Shown in pieces: positions 36,011 through 43,806 of a stretch of 64,000 nucleotides of DNA (position 1 is its first letter; each line of letters starts with the position of its first letter). A model generated the notes under the pieces. It did no database searches and was not told the origin of the DNA. It worked only from the letters and a program-made list of their open reading frames with translations. The stretch lies in assembly GCA_033764335.1 (NCBI GenBank), contig JANRJC010000051.1, positions 1 to 64,000 of the forward strand, written 5' to 3'. Both the position numbers and the translations under genes were made by a program. Origin of the DNA: JAGQVA01 sp033764335 (GTDB lineage Bacteria > Bacteroidota > Bacteroidia > J057).

Positions 36011-36298
36011 ATGGAGCCTATTGTACACAAACTCAAGCGGTTACTACGCGAAAAAAATATCAGTCATGCTGAAATTGCGGAAAAACTGGGCAAACATCGA
36101 ACCTTTATTACCCGCAAAATCGGAGGCGATTCCATGGAAACCCGCCTGCTGGAAGACATTCTCGAAGCCACGGATCTGACTTACCAGCATTTGGTCTGTA
36201 ATGACGACAATGATCTTCGGCAGGAACTTGACGAAATCAAAAAGGACATTTCCATACTCAAGGAATATATTCCCCAGTATAATAAAAGGCAGGGCTAG
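36011..36298 (+). CDS. HTH (XRE-like) regulator
   Basis: A 95-residue protein with an N-terminal helix-turn-helix of the XRE/Cro kind (LKRLLREKNISHAEIAEKLG, recognition helix KHRTFITRKIGG) and a C-terminal coiled coil (LRQELDEIKKDISILKEYIP) that should dimerise. It starts at ATG 36011 behind a cluster of half-sites. Its TAG stop shares a G with the GTG start of the next gene, so the two are translationally coupled. It is also divergent from two small hypothetical genes. Targets are unknown. Confidence 0.8.
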   Translation: MEPIVHKLKRLLREKNISHAEIAEKLGKHRTFITRKIGGDSMETRLLEDILEATDLTYQHLVCNDDNDLRQELDEIKKDISILKEYIPQYNKRQG

Positions 36299-36921
36299 TG
36301 AGTATTCTGGAACAAATCAACAGCCGCAAAACCAGCACATGGATATTTCTGGCCGTGGGGCTGGCATTTATCGCTATTCTTATATTCAACGATCTGGCGA
36401 CAAACCCTTCTTCCTACGAGTTAAAAATCAGGCAGGAAAGGGAACAGAAAAACCTCCAGTTTAAAAATGACCCCGAAAGCCCGATCCGAAAAGAAGACAG
36501 GGTTGCGTTTAGTGGGCTAAAATATTTTCCCCCCAATGAGGACTATGTGGTTCCCGCCAAATTAATCCCCAATGTTTCCCCGGATACCCTGACGCTGCTG
36601 ACCTCAACCGGAACGGATTATGAGGTGGTTCGGGCGGGTAAACTGGCCTTTACGCTTCAGGGACAATCTTTGGAGCTAACGGTTTTCCTGTATCTGGAGC
36701 CGGGAAAAAACGAATATTTTGTGCCTTTCCGCGACCTGACTACCAATGTCTCCACTTATGGCGGGGGAAGGTATATGGACATTCCTGCGAGCGACCCTCT
36801 TATGGTTGATTTTAATAAGGCATATAATCCTTACTGCGCCTATAACGAGACTTTTGTATGCCCACTCCCTCCCCGGGAAAATAAGCTGAATGTGGAGATT
36901 CTGGCAGGAGAACTGAAATAG
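36298..36921 (+). CDS. DUF1684 protein with N-terminal membrane helix
   Basis: A 207-residue protein starts at GTG 36298, overlapping the stop of the HTH gene by one base. An N-terminal anchor (STWIFLAVGLAFIAILIFND) is followed by the DUF1684 core: charged opener LKIRQEREQKNLQFKNDPES, then DRVAFSGLKYFPPNEDYVV. It ends with the family motif YNPYCAYNETFVCPLPPREN. DUF1684 proteins are widespread and uncharacterised. Coupling to a small HTH regulator is unusual for the family. Confidence 0.85.
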   Translation: MSILEQINSRKTSTWIFLAVGLAFIAILIFNDLATNPSSYELKIRQEREQKNLQFKNDPESPIRKEDRVAFSGLKYFPPNEDYVVPAKLIPNVSPDTLTLLTSTGTDYEVVRAGKLAFTLQGQSLELTVFLYLEPGKNEYFVPFRDLTTNVSTYGGGRYMDIPASDPLMVDFNKAYNPYCAYNETFVCPLPPRENKLNVEILAGELK

Positions 36922-36944
36922 TCGTAGATACTTCAGAAATTCGC

Positions 36945-38000
36945 TCAAATAAACTCCACGTCTTCCCGGAAAGGAAACTCCATCAGCAGCCGCATACCGT
37001 GTTGTAAATCCATGTCTTCAAACAGGGTTTTGTACAGGGTTTGGGTGATGGGAGCCGAAAATTTATAATTAGCAGCGAGGGCCTTGACAACACAGACGGT
37101 TTTGATACCTTCGGCTACTTCTTCCATGCTTTCGAGTATCTGATCGAGGGTTTCTCCTTTGGCAAGGCGAAATCCCACGGTAAAATTACGGCTTCGGGGT
37201 GAGGAACTGGTGGCAACCAGGTCGCCAATTCCCGCCAGCCCCAGAAATGCTTTGGGGTCTGCTCCCAGGGCTTTCCCAATATGTACCATTTCGGCCAGGC
37301 CACGGGTGACCAGAAGGGCGCGGGTATTATCCCCATAATTTAATCCGTGAAGAATCCCTGCGGCAATGGCCATGATATTTTTCAAAACTCCCGCCAGTTC
37401 GATCCCAAAAAGATCGTGGTTGCCGTGAACCCGAAACCGACTGCTCCTGAGTGCTCCTTGCCCTTCCCGGATCACTTCATCAAAATGACTGGCCACGACC
37501 GTAGCCGCAGGCTGGCCTTCCTCTATTTCACTGGCGAGATTAGGACCTGCAGCACAGCCGACACGCAGTACCACCGTTTCTTCCATAATCACCTCGCTCA
37601 TCGTTTTGACCTGACTTCGATTTAGCTTTTCGACGGTACGAAGATCCTCACCTTTGGGTAGCTGCACGTCGAGGCCCTTTATACCGTGGATAAGTTTGTG
37701 AGACGGTTTTAGAAATGGCCCTAAACCTGCGAGCATTTCCCGGAAATTTTCGGAAGGCACTACCGGAAAAATCAGTTCGCATTCCTTCGCCAGTTCTGAC
37801 AGGCTGTTGGTCATACTGACTTTTGCATGGATACTCCTTCCGCGATAGGTGCGGTCTTTTTGGAATTTTTCTGCTACTTCCGGTCTTCGGGCATATAAAA
37901 GTACCCGTCGGTTTTCGGCGAGGAGATTTGCCAGTGCGGTTCCAAAAGAACCGGAACCGATCACACCTACCGTTTCATTAGATGACGCTTGAAAGCCCAT
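36945..38000 (-). CDS. gpsA: Glycerol-3-phosphate dehydrogenase [NAD(P)+]
   Basis: This enzyme makes sn-glycerol 3-phosphate from dihydroxyacetone phosphate for phospholipid synthesis. The 351-residue protein starts at ATG 38000 (MGFQASSNETVGVIGSGSFG), just inside the upstream gene. The Rossmann motif GSGSFGTALA, the catalytic-lysine context ELAGVLKNIMAIAAGI and GLAGIGDLVATSSSPRSRNF are intact. The start overlaps the upstream acyltransferase gene by 23 nt, so both are one operon producing and then acylating glycerol 3-phosphate. The gene runs convergently against the DUF1684 gene. Confidence 0.95.
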   Translation of the reverse strand: MGFQASSNETVGVIGSGSFGTALANLLAENRRVLLYARRPEVAEKFQKDRTYRGRSIHAKVSMTNSLSELAKECELIFPVVPSENFREMLAGLGPFLKPSHKLIHGIKGLDVQLPKGEDLRTVEKLNRSQVKTMSEVIMEETVVLRVGCAAGPNLASEIEEGQPAATVVASHFDEVIREGQGALRSSRFRVHGNHDLFGIELAGVLKNIMAIAAGILHGLNYGDNTRALLVTRGLAEMVHIGKALGADPKAFLGLAGIGDLVATSSSPRSRNFTVGFRLAKGETLDQILESMEEVAEGIKTVCVVKALAANYKFSAPITQTLYKTLFEDMDLQHGMRLLMEFPFREDVEFI

Positions 38001-39684
38001 ATCCTTCCAGTCTGTTGTGGTAATAATACAGTAGATTAATGTTTTCGGAAACCAGGGTTTGAGAATCCTGAAAAGATAAAGGTCGCTGGGCGTGATAAAT
38101 GCCCAGATTCTGCACCCCATGTTCAATGATGGTCTGTACATCGTTGACCAAATGGGTTGCGAGATGTACTTTCCCCTGATCAGCCATATTCCGAAGCCGC
38201 TCCAATACTCTTTCTATGGTTTTCCGGTATTCCCCCATATCCAAGGTTCGTTCTTCGGGGGGGATACGGAGGATTCCGTAAAGGTCGAGTTCCGGATTGC
38301 GTTTTTTCAGCATTTGATAGGCGACAAAAGCCACAATATGACTCGAAAAAACGCGGTTTTCGACATGGTAACGTTCGACAATTTTATCGCCCAGCATTCG
38401 GGTGTATTCGGCGTCTCTTTGCCAGTCTTCTTTGACCTCTCCGCGGGTCATAAAGTAGGATTTAATATCCACCCGCCGCCCGTGATTGTCAAAGCTATTA
38501 CCATTTTCATCCACGAAATTGCCGAAAAGATCCATGGGTTTGCCAAAGGAAAGTGCGATTTCAGAGCTGGCGCTGAATGTGGTCCAAATAAACTTGAGAA
38601 ATTTGCGGTAACTGGCAAATTCGTCGTTATTGATATAATACTGTTCCTGCCCGGTAAAGGTCAGGTGTTGGTTGATAAGTGAAGCGGCTTCCAGTACAAA
38701 GTGGTAACTCATCACCATCGGTACGACAAATATTTTTTCGGAAACTCCTCGTGGCGGAGCGAGGAAGTTGCGTTTTTGCGCTTCGATAGCTGTACCCAGC
38801 AGTCCGAGTTTGAGCTTTTTCTCAATCATGCCCGAGCGGGAGCGTGTTCCTCCGGGAAAGAAAAGACTGTGCACCCCTTCCAGAATAGAAATGGTCGAAT
38901 AGGTATTAAGTGTCTGCCGGTAGATGGGATTTTTTTTCCGTCGGTCCACTTTATAAGCGCCTAGCCTTTTCATAAAATAGGCGAGAATAGCTGAATTGTA
39001 GAGGTTTAAACCTGCACCATAAATGAAGGCAGGCAGTCCCAGCGCATGAAGGCTCCAGCCAACGAGGATTGAGTCCACATTGCTGAAGTGTGTGGGGACC
39101 AGCACAATGGTTCCTTTGGTAGCGAGTTTCCGCATAGCCTCGGTTTCACCGAGGAGGTGGACTTTTTCCTGCAAACCTACGCTATGGTTGATCACCGATT
39201 TTACGGTTTTACCGGCGGAGGCATTGAGCAGGGTAGAAAAGAAAAAAGGCAGAAATCTTTTGGCGAAATGATAACTCGCCGGTCGAAACGTACTGGCAAT
39301 TTCGTTGACGTAGCGACTGACGATGGATTCGAGCATCTGATCGCTCCGTTGGGTAAAAGCCTCCGGGTCGTGTTCCAGTTGCTGAATACGCACCATGTCT
39401 TTTTTTATATCCGACCAGTATTTGCCTTCATCCTTAGGATCTACTTTCCATGGATCCTCCGTCATCCGAATCCGCTCCATAAACATGGTTTTGGCGATAA
39501 GATCCGATACCGAGGTATGGTCTATTTTCGTCTGAGCGTGGAGGCCGTTCATGGTTTCCCGGATTACTTCCTCCAGAAAATGTTGTTTCTTCTTAAACAA
39601 CTGTGCAATCGGCCAGTCATGGATATTCGGAACTACGGGTTTATATAATATCCCTTCCTGTATATAGTGTTGAACTGATTCCAT
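37978..39684 (-). CDS. Glycerol-3-phosphate / lysophosphatidate acyltransferase
   Basis: The 568-residue protein resembles PlsB-type glycerol-phosphate acyltransferases (LPLAT superfamily). Block I is VPTHFSNVDSILVG (HX4D variant), block III SLFFPGGTRSRSGMI. An N-terminal helical extension of ~180 residues and a C-terminal domain (~400-568) go beyond the ~240-residue PlsC core, so a PlsB-like role fits. Peripheral membrane association is likely. Overlap with gpsA couples supply of glycerol 3-phosphate to its acylation. The upstream region carries the 60-bp repeat cluster. Confidence 0.85.
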   Translation of the reverse strand: MESVQHYIQEGILYKPVVPNIHDWPIAQLFKKKQHFLEEVIRETMNGLHAQTKIDHTSVSDLIAKTMFMERIRMTEDPWKVDPKDEGKYWSDIKKDMVRIQQLEHDPEAFTQRSDQMLESIVSRYVNEIASTFRPASYHFAKRFLPFFFSTLLNASAGKTVKSVINHSVGLQEKVHLLGETEAMRKLATKGTIVLVPTHFSNVDSILVGWSLHALGLPAFIYGAGLNLYNSAILAYFMKRLGAYKVDRRKKNPIYRQTLNTYSTISILEGVHSLFFPGGTRSRSGMIEKKLKLGLLGTAIEAQKRNFLAPPRGVSEKIFVVPMVMSYHFVLEAASLINQHLTFTGQEQYYINNDEFASYRKFLKFIWTTFSASSEIALSFGKPMDLFGNFVDENGNSFDNHGRRVDIKSYFMTRGEVKEDWQRDAEYTRMLGDKIVERYHVENRVFSSHIVAFVAYQMLKKRNPELDLYGILRIPPEERTLDMGEYRKTIERVLERLRNMADQGKVHLATHLVNDVQTIIEHGVQNLGIYHAQRPLSFQDSQTLVSENINLLYYYHNRLEGYGLSSVI

Positions 39685-39780
39685 ATATTCGCATTTACCT
39701 CAACTGCTGCCCTTCTTTCATAAAAGAGGCTAAAGATGGGAAAATGTTGGGAATAACGGAAATTCCTATTTTCGATCAGG

Positions 39781-39882
39781 ATCGGATAAGTGTAGAGCCA
39801 GGTCATGACCTAGCTCTACCGTGATCATCTGGCTCTCATGATCGGATAACCGTAGAGCAGCCAGATCATAATCTTGCTCTAC
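39781..39882. repeat. 60-bp imperfect tandem repeat with nested palindromes
   Basis: ATCGGATAA at 39781 and again at 39841 begins two imperfect copies. The first contains GTAGAGC-C-AGGTCATGACCT-A-GCTCTAC (39792-39819). The second contains GTAGAGCA ... TGCTCTAC (39852-39882). The second palindrome covers the stop codon of the phosphorylase gene (39866-39868). This looks like a REP- or MITE-like intergenic element. Confidence 0.7.
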
Positions 39883-41575
39883 CCTGTTTCACGGCTACGC
39901 CGTTTACTCTAGGGCCTTGTTGGTTGTAAAGCAGGTCATAATATTCGGTGGCCATACGTCCGGAATCAAAGAAAGGCACTACTTCGCGCATGCTGTTTTT
40001 TACGACTTCCATCCATTTGTCGGGTTGGTCATAATACATCGGTACGATTTCGGAAGTAAGAATGCGCATCAGGTGCAGGTAATCGTGTTCATCCTGAATA
40101 TGGGCAGGCTGGTTTTCATCTGCTTCGGGCAGTACAAAGCAGTTGTGGCCGTGTTTGGCAAATTCGGGAATCCAGCCATCGTTGACCGAAAAATTCACGG
40201 AGCCATTCATCGCTGCTGTCATACCGCTGGTTCCGGAAGCCTCCATAGGGCGGCGGGGGGTATTCAACCAGATGTCGGAGCCTTTTTTGAGGGAAGCCGA
40301 AAGGTTCATTTCATAGCCGGTGAGAATAGTCGCCTTGTGGCTCAGGCGGGTAAGTTGTACCAGGCGATTAAATAAATCTACTGCGTAGTCATCAAAAGGA
40401 TAGGGTTTCCCTGCCCAAATAATCTGCACCGGATAATTTACGCGATCGAGTAGGTCATAAAAACGGGTATGATCGCGAAGAATCAGGTCTGCGCGTTTGT
40501 ATCCGGCAAACCGCCTTGCCCATACGATAGTCAGTACATCCGGGTCGAAGAGGTTTCCGGTTTGGTCTGCGACAATTTTGAACAGTTCTTCCTTCATTTC
40601 GCGTTTGCGGTCGCGGAGGGCTTCATTATCGTCTTTATCGAGTGCCGTTTTAAAATGTTTATCCTGCCAGTAATGTTGATTCTGGGCATTGGTAATGCCG
40701 ATAATTTCCGGGCGATCTTTCACGTCTTTCCACATTTTGTTGGAGACCTCAGCGTGAAGTTGAGATACGCCATTGGCATTACCGGAAAGGGTAAGGGCGG
40801 CAGGGGTATAACCAAAGTTGTCAGTGTCTGTATGATTCGTGATTTCACGAACGGTTTTAAGCGGTACACCGGCGAAAAAATCCATTTTTTCGAGAAGGAG
40901 TATGTCGCGTTCTTCGTTTCCGGCTTTAACGGGAGTATGGGTGGTGAAAACCAGCTTTTCCCTCACTTTTTCCACGTCTCCGAGTTCTTTATAGAGGTGA
41001 AAGGCAAGTGGCAGGGCATGGGCTTCGTTCATGTGATACATATCTGCGCCTCCGAGGGCTTCGACGACCTTGGCTCCTCCAACCCCCAGCACAATGCTCT
41101 GGGCAATCCGGGCGGCGGCGTTTTGGTCGTAAAGATGGTGAGTGATCGTGCAGGATAGGTAATCGTTGTAAATATCCCGGTCGGTAGTAAGAAGGTACAT
41201 CGGTACAGTACCAAATACTTCCGGAGCCAGATACCAGGCCTGCACTTTTACGTCCTGTCCATGTATTCTCACCGGAAAAACCATGTCGGTTTCCTGAAGG
41301 AAGGTATAATATCTTTCGCGGAAAAGAACCTTCATCGAGCTGTTCTGATCCCTTACCTGATCGAAGTAGCCGAATTTCCACAGCATCCCGATCCCGATCA
41401 TGTTTTGCTTAAGTTCATAAGCACTCCGCATGTGAGAGCCGGCGAGATAACCCAGACCACCCGAATAAATTTTGAGCGCAGTGTCAATACCGAATTCCAT
41501 GCTAAAATAGGCGGTCCGTTTGGAAAAGGGCTTTGCGGGGGTATAGGGATGTTCCCAGGTACAATTTGTTTTCAT
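39866..41575 (-). CDS. glgP: Alpha-glucan phosphorylase family protein (GT35, short form)
   Basis: The 569-residue protein belongs to the short GT35 phosphorylases, which release glucose 1-phosphate from glycogen or maltodextrin. It opens with AYFSMEFGIDTALKIYSGGL, carries YHMNEAHALPLAFHLYKELG and VWARRFAGYKRADLILRD, and ends NCFVLPEADE. In the PLP-lysine motif (normally GTSxMK) the sequence is ASGTSGMTAAMNGS, with Thr453 (ACA, 40217-40219) where the PLP lysine should be. It may therefore be catalytically altered or a subgroup with a different role. Its last residues are encoded by the intergenic repeat. Confidence 0.85.
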   Translation of the reverse strand: MKTNCTWEHPYTPAKPFSKRTAYFSMEFGIDTALKIYSGGLGYLAGSHMRSAYELKQNMIGIGMLWKFGYFDQVRDQNSSMKVLFRERYYTFLQETDMVFPVRIHGQDVKVQAWYLAPEVFGTVPMYLLTTDRDIYNDYLSCTITHHLYDQNAAARIAQSIVLGVGGAKVVEALGGADMYHMNEAHALPLAFHLYKELGDVEKVREKLVFTTHTPVKAGNEERDILLLEKMDFFAGVPLKTVREITNHTDTDNFGYTPAALTLSGNANGVSQLHAEVSNKMWKDVKDRPEIIGITNAQNQHYWQDKHFKTALDKDDNEALRDRKREMKEELFKIVADQTGNLFDPDVLTIVWARRFAGYKRADLILRDHTRFYDLLDRVNYPVQIIWAGKPYPFDDYAVDLFNRLVQLTRLSHKATILTGYEMNLSASLKKGSDIWLNTPRRPMEASGTSGMTAAMNGSVNFSVNDGWIPEFAKHGHNCFVLPEADENQPAHIQDEHDYLHLMRILTSEIVPMYYDQPDKWMEVVKNSMREVVPFFDSGRMATEYYDLLYNQQGPRVNGVAVKQGRARL

Positions 41576-41608
41576 TTAATCCGTATTTTTGATCTTGATT
41601 CGTGGTGG

Positions 41609-41639
41609 CAAAATTAGGCTCTAATTTGGGAAATACAAG
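41609..41639 (-). promoter_or_regulatory. Promoter candidate of the phosphorylase gene
   Basis: Read on the minus strand, TAATTTTG (41609-41616) is an exact -7 match. CTTG (41636-41639) lies 19 nt upstream as a near -33 element. The ATG is 34 nt downstream. Confidence 0.45.
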
Positions 41640-41776
41640 GCAGATTCCGGGTATTTCATTCAATGAGGAAAACTACACGGATACGGGTTTTTATTCTTTC
41701 TGCTAAAGAATTCGTTCTCCGTAGTATCGGAATTTAGTATATAAACAGCGTTATTAGCCGAATAAATCGCTTGCCT

Positions 41777-42427
41777 ATGGCCACTGAAATTATTCCGATT
41801 CGTTACAAAGCCGCGGGGAATCTGCTTCTGCTGAGCTATTTTATGCGTTTGATTTTTACCGTATTGTTGGTTGGCATACTTCCTACATCCTCTCCTGTAT
41901 TATATTTTGGGGTAGTGGGACTGATTCTGTCGGGTATTTGGATTTACATTTGGCTGGCCTTTCGCAAAGTATTGCATGAACATTTCCGGGACAAAAGTAT
42001 AGACCCGTTTATCTGGATAATTATTGCTGCCAGTTTGCTTCCCGCACTTTCCAGTATGATTGGCCGTTGGGATTTTGCACCCGAATTTTATGGAAAAATT
42101 GTCGGTACAGGCATTGCCGGTACATACATCGTATTTGCCGTCAAAATCTTTACAATGGAAGGCAGTTTGTTTAACCTGAAAAAACAATACGCTACAACAC
42201 TCATCGCCCAAAATCTGATTTCGCTGTTTACCTACCAGCTTTTTCAGCTTTATCGGATACCGATAGCGTTTACGGTTATCCGTATTGTAGAATTTGCCGT
42301 GACTCTTCTCGGCGTCATTTTTCTCTACCGGATTTTTCGTCTTGCCGACAAAACCCCTCTTCCTTCGGCCCAAAAGGATGAGGAAAACCTCATAGACCAA
42401 ATCGGTGGCAAAATCGAAGAAATTTAA
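41777..42427 (+). CDS. Polytopic membrane protein of unknown function
   Basis: A 216-residue protein starts at ATG 41777 (MATEIIPIRYKAAGNLLLLS). About six hydrophobic helices run through the sequence (e.g. YFGVVGLILSGIWIYIWLAF, AVTLLGVIFLYRIF). The polar C-terminus ends GGKIEEI. No family is recognised; there is no conserved catalytic or transport motif. It is divergent from the phosphorylase gene and is followed by a stable hairpin. Confidence 0.75.
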   Translation: MATEIIPIRYKAAGNLLLLSYFMRLIFTVLLVGILPTSSPVLYFGVVGLILSGIWIYIWLAFRKVLHEHFRDKSIDPFIWIIIAASLLPALSSMIGRWDFAPEFYGKIVGTGIAGTYIVFAVKIFTMEGSLFNLKKQYATTLIAQNLISLFTYQLFQLYRIPIAFTVIRIVEFAVTLLGVIFLYRIFRLADKTPLPSAQKDEENLIDQIGGKIEEI

Positions 42428-42813
42428 CCCCTGACAGGAAAATAAAAGAGGCTGTCCGTGAAGACAGCCCCAGCTAATTCGAATTTACCCAATTTTATAT
42501 TAGCATGAATGCTATGAGTTTATTACGGACTCAGAGTTAAAATATTGTTTTCCCTTCCAACTTTCTGCCCGGTACTCTTCCCATAACCAAAAAATCAGCC
42601 ATTGTGCCCGGTCATACGGCGAATTTTGTTTAATGAAAATAATATTTTTTGATTGTAATATTTATTGTTTAAATTGTATTAAAATTGGTTGTAAATCGTT
42701 ATCTTCTTTCATTACAGCGGATTTACAGGGCACGGATTCATGTAAGAAGATGCGGCTTTACGGCGAAATCACAAAGCTTATTGCATGGATAGAACCTTTA
42801 CCAACACCCATTT
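42428..42813. other. Intergenic region without a convincing gene
   Basis: About 390 bp, AT-rich. It contains the hairpin at 42450-42469 and an AGCAT-GA-ATGCT mini-palindrome. One short forward frame (42633-42836) has poor codon character. No tRNA or complete promoter was seen. Confidence 0.5.
42450..42469 (+). terminator. GC-rich hairpin after the membrane protein gene
   Basis: GGCTGTC and GACAGCC pair around a 6-nt loop, 22 nt after the stop. A T-run is missing on this strand, but an A-rich tract precedes it, so it could end transcription from the opposite side. Terminator function is uncertain. Confidence 0.4.
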
Positions 42814-43290
42814 ATGAAAACGTGGAAACAATTTAAACTGGAGGAGCCTAAGCTGCTAAGGATTGAGCAGCGTTTTACCAAACTTCAAAACTTTGAGCGT
42901 AAATGTCAGCAGTTGAGTTCCGGGGCAGGGCTTTTGGATATCGAAGATATAAAGGAAACCCGTGAAGTAATTCTGGAAAGTATCCGGGCAGAAGCGGGAA
43001 CAATTCAGGGTAAAATTTATTATTGGTTGTACCCTTTTTACGCCGGTAATTTCCTCCAGTTGGTAGCGGCTTTGGGGCATTGTGGTTTGATGGAAAAACA
43101 GAAGGATGATGCCGAATCCCGCAACGCGTTTTACGGCTTTTTCCGAACCGTTCCGGTTGAAGAGCGGCTTCAGTTGGGAGCGCGACTCAATCACCCGGAA
43201 CTCACGCAGCAGTCTATTCAGATTCAGCAAAAGATACAGGCTAAAAAAGACGCCTTAAAATCGCATCTCAACAGCCATCACGCCAACTGA
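42814..43290 (+). CDS. Hypothetical helical protein
   Basis: A 158-residue protein, MKTWKQFKLEEPKLLRIEQR onwards. It is mostly helical with an N-terminal coiled-coil tendency, a central aromatic segment (GKIYYWLYPFYAGNFLQLVA) and a C-terminal Gln/Lys-rich helix (QQSIQIQQKIQAKKDALKSH). No family assignment can be made. It is convergent with a secreted protein gene 12 nt away. Confidence 0.6.
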   Translation: MKTWKQFKLEEPKLLRIEQRFTKLQNFERKCQQLSSGAGLLDIEDIKETREVILESIRAEAGTIQGKIYYWLYPFYAGNFLQLVAALGHCGLMEKQKDDAESRNAFYGFFRTVPVEERLQLGARLNHPELTQQSIQIQQKIQAKKDALKSHLNSHHAN

Positions 43291-43302
43291 TTCGCCGTAT
43301 AG

Positions 43303-43692
43303 TTACATCAGCGGTTCGAACTTCATGCATTCACCGGTGCGCCATTTTAGGCCGGTAACGGTGACAACGCCTTCTATTTTTTCGATTTCTGCATAAAAAT
43401 ACACCAGACCATCGCCTCCTGTCCGGGAATTGCGGTAGGTAACCTTCGCCTTACCCCACAGCCGTAGTTGAGCACCTACTTCCTGATTTTTGGTGATGAT
43501 CATATCATTTTTATAGAAAAATGCACAGTCATTCAGGTCGCAGTTTTTGGGAGGGTAAACTTTTTTCAGATACTGTCCCAGAGCCAAATTTACTTTTTCA
43601 GTGACGATTTCCGTCTCAGACTGAGCGCGGAGGTTAGGGCTGAAAAAGAAGATACCTGTAAGCAAAAGTATGCCGGAAAAAATGCTTTTCAT
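43303..43692 (-). CDS. Secreted hypothetical protein
   Basis: A 129-residue protein with a signal peptide (MKSIFSGILLLTGIFFFSPN, cleavage near RAQ). The mature part contains a Cys pair (YPPKNCDLNDCAFF) and a beta-rich C-terminal half (LWGKAKVTYRNSRTGGDGLV, GECMKFEPLM). It reads like a small periplasmic protein of cystatin/NTF2-like size, but no family is recognised. Confidence 0.65.
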   Translation of the reverse strand: MKSIFSGILLLTGIFFFSPNLRAQSETEIVTEKVNLALGQYLKKVYPPKNCDLNDCAFFYKNDMIITKNQEVGAQLRLWGKAKVTYRNSRTGGDGLVYFYAEIEKIEGVVTVTGLKWRTGECMKFEPLM

Positions 43693-43806
43693 AAGACGCT
43701 TGAATTGATTTAGTTTTTTGATAAACTAACTTTCCAGAGCATGAAATTATTTTATGAAAAAGATTGCAAAACCGGCAAAACCTTACATTTATGGGTATTT
43801 TCGCAA

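Noticed and set aside
40469..41158. 229-residue antisense frame over the phosphorylase gene
   Set aside because: Shadow of an intact coding gene.
42633..42836. 67-residue frame in an intergenic region
   Set aside because: Cys-rich, poor codon character, overlaps the next gene start; no support.
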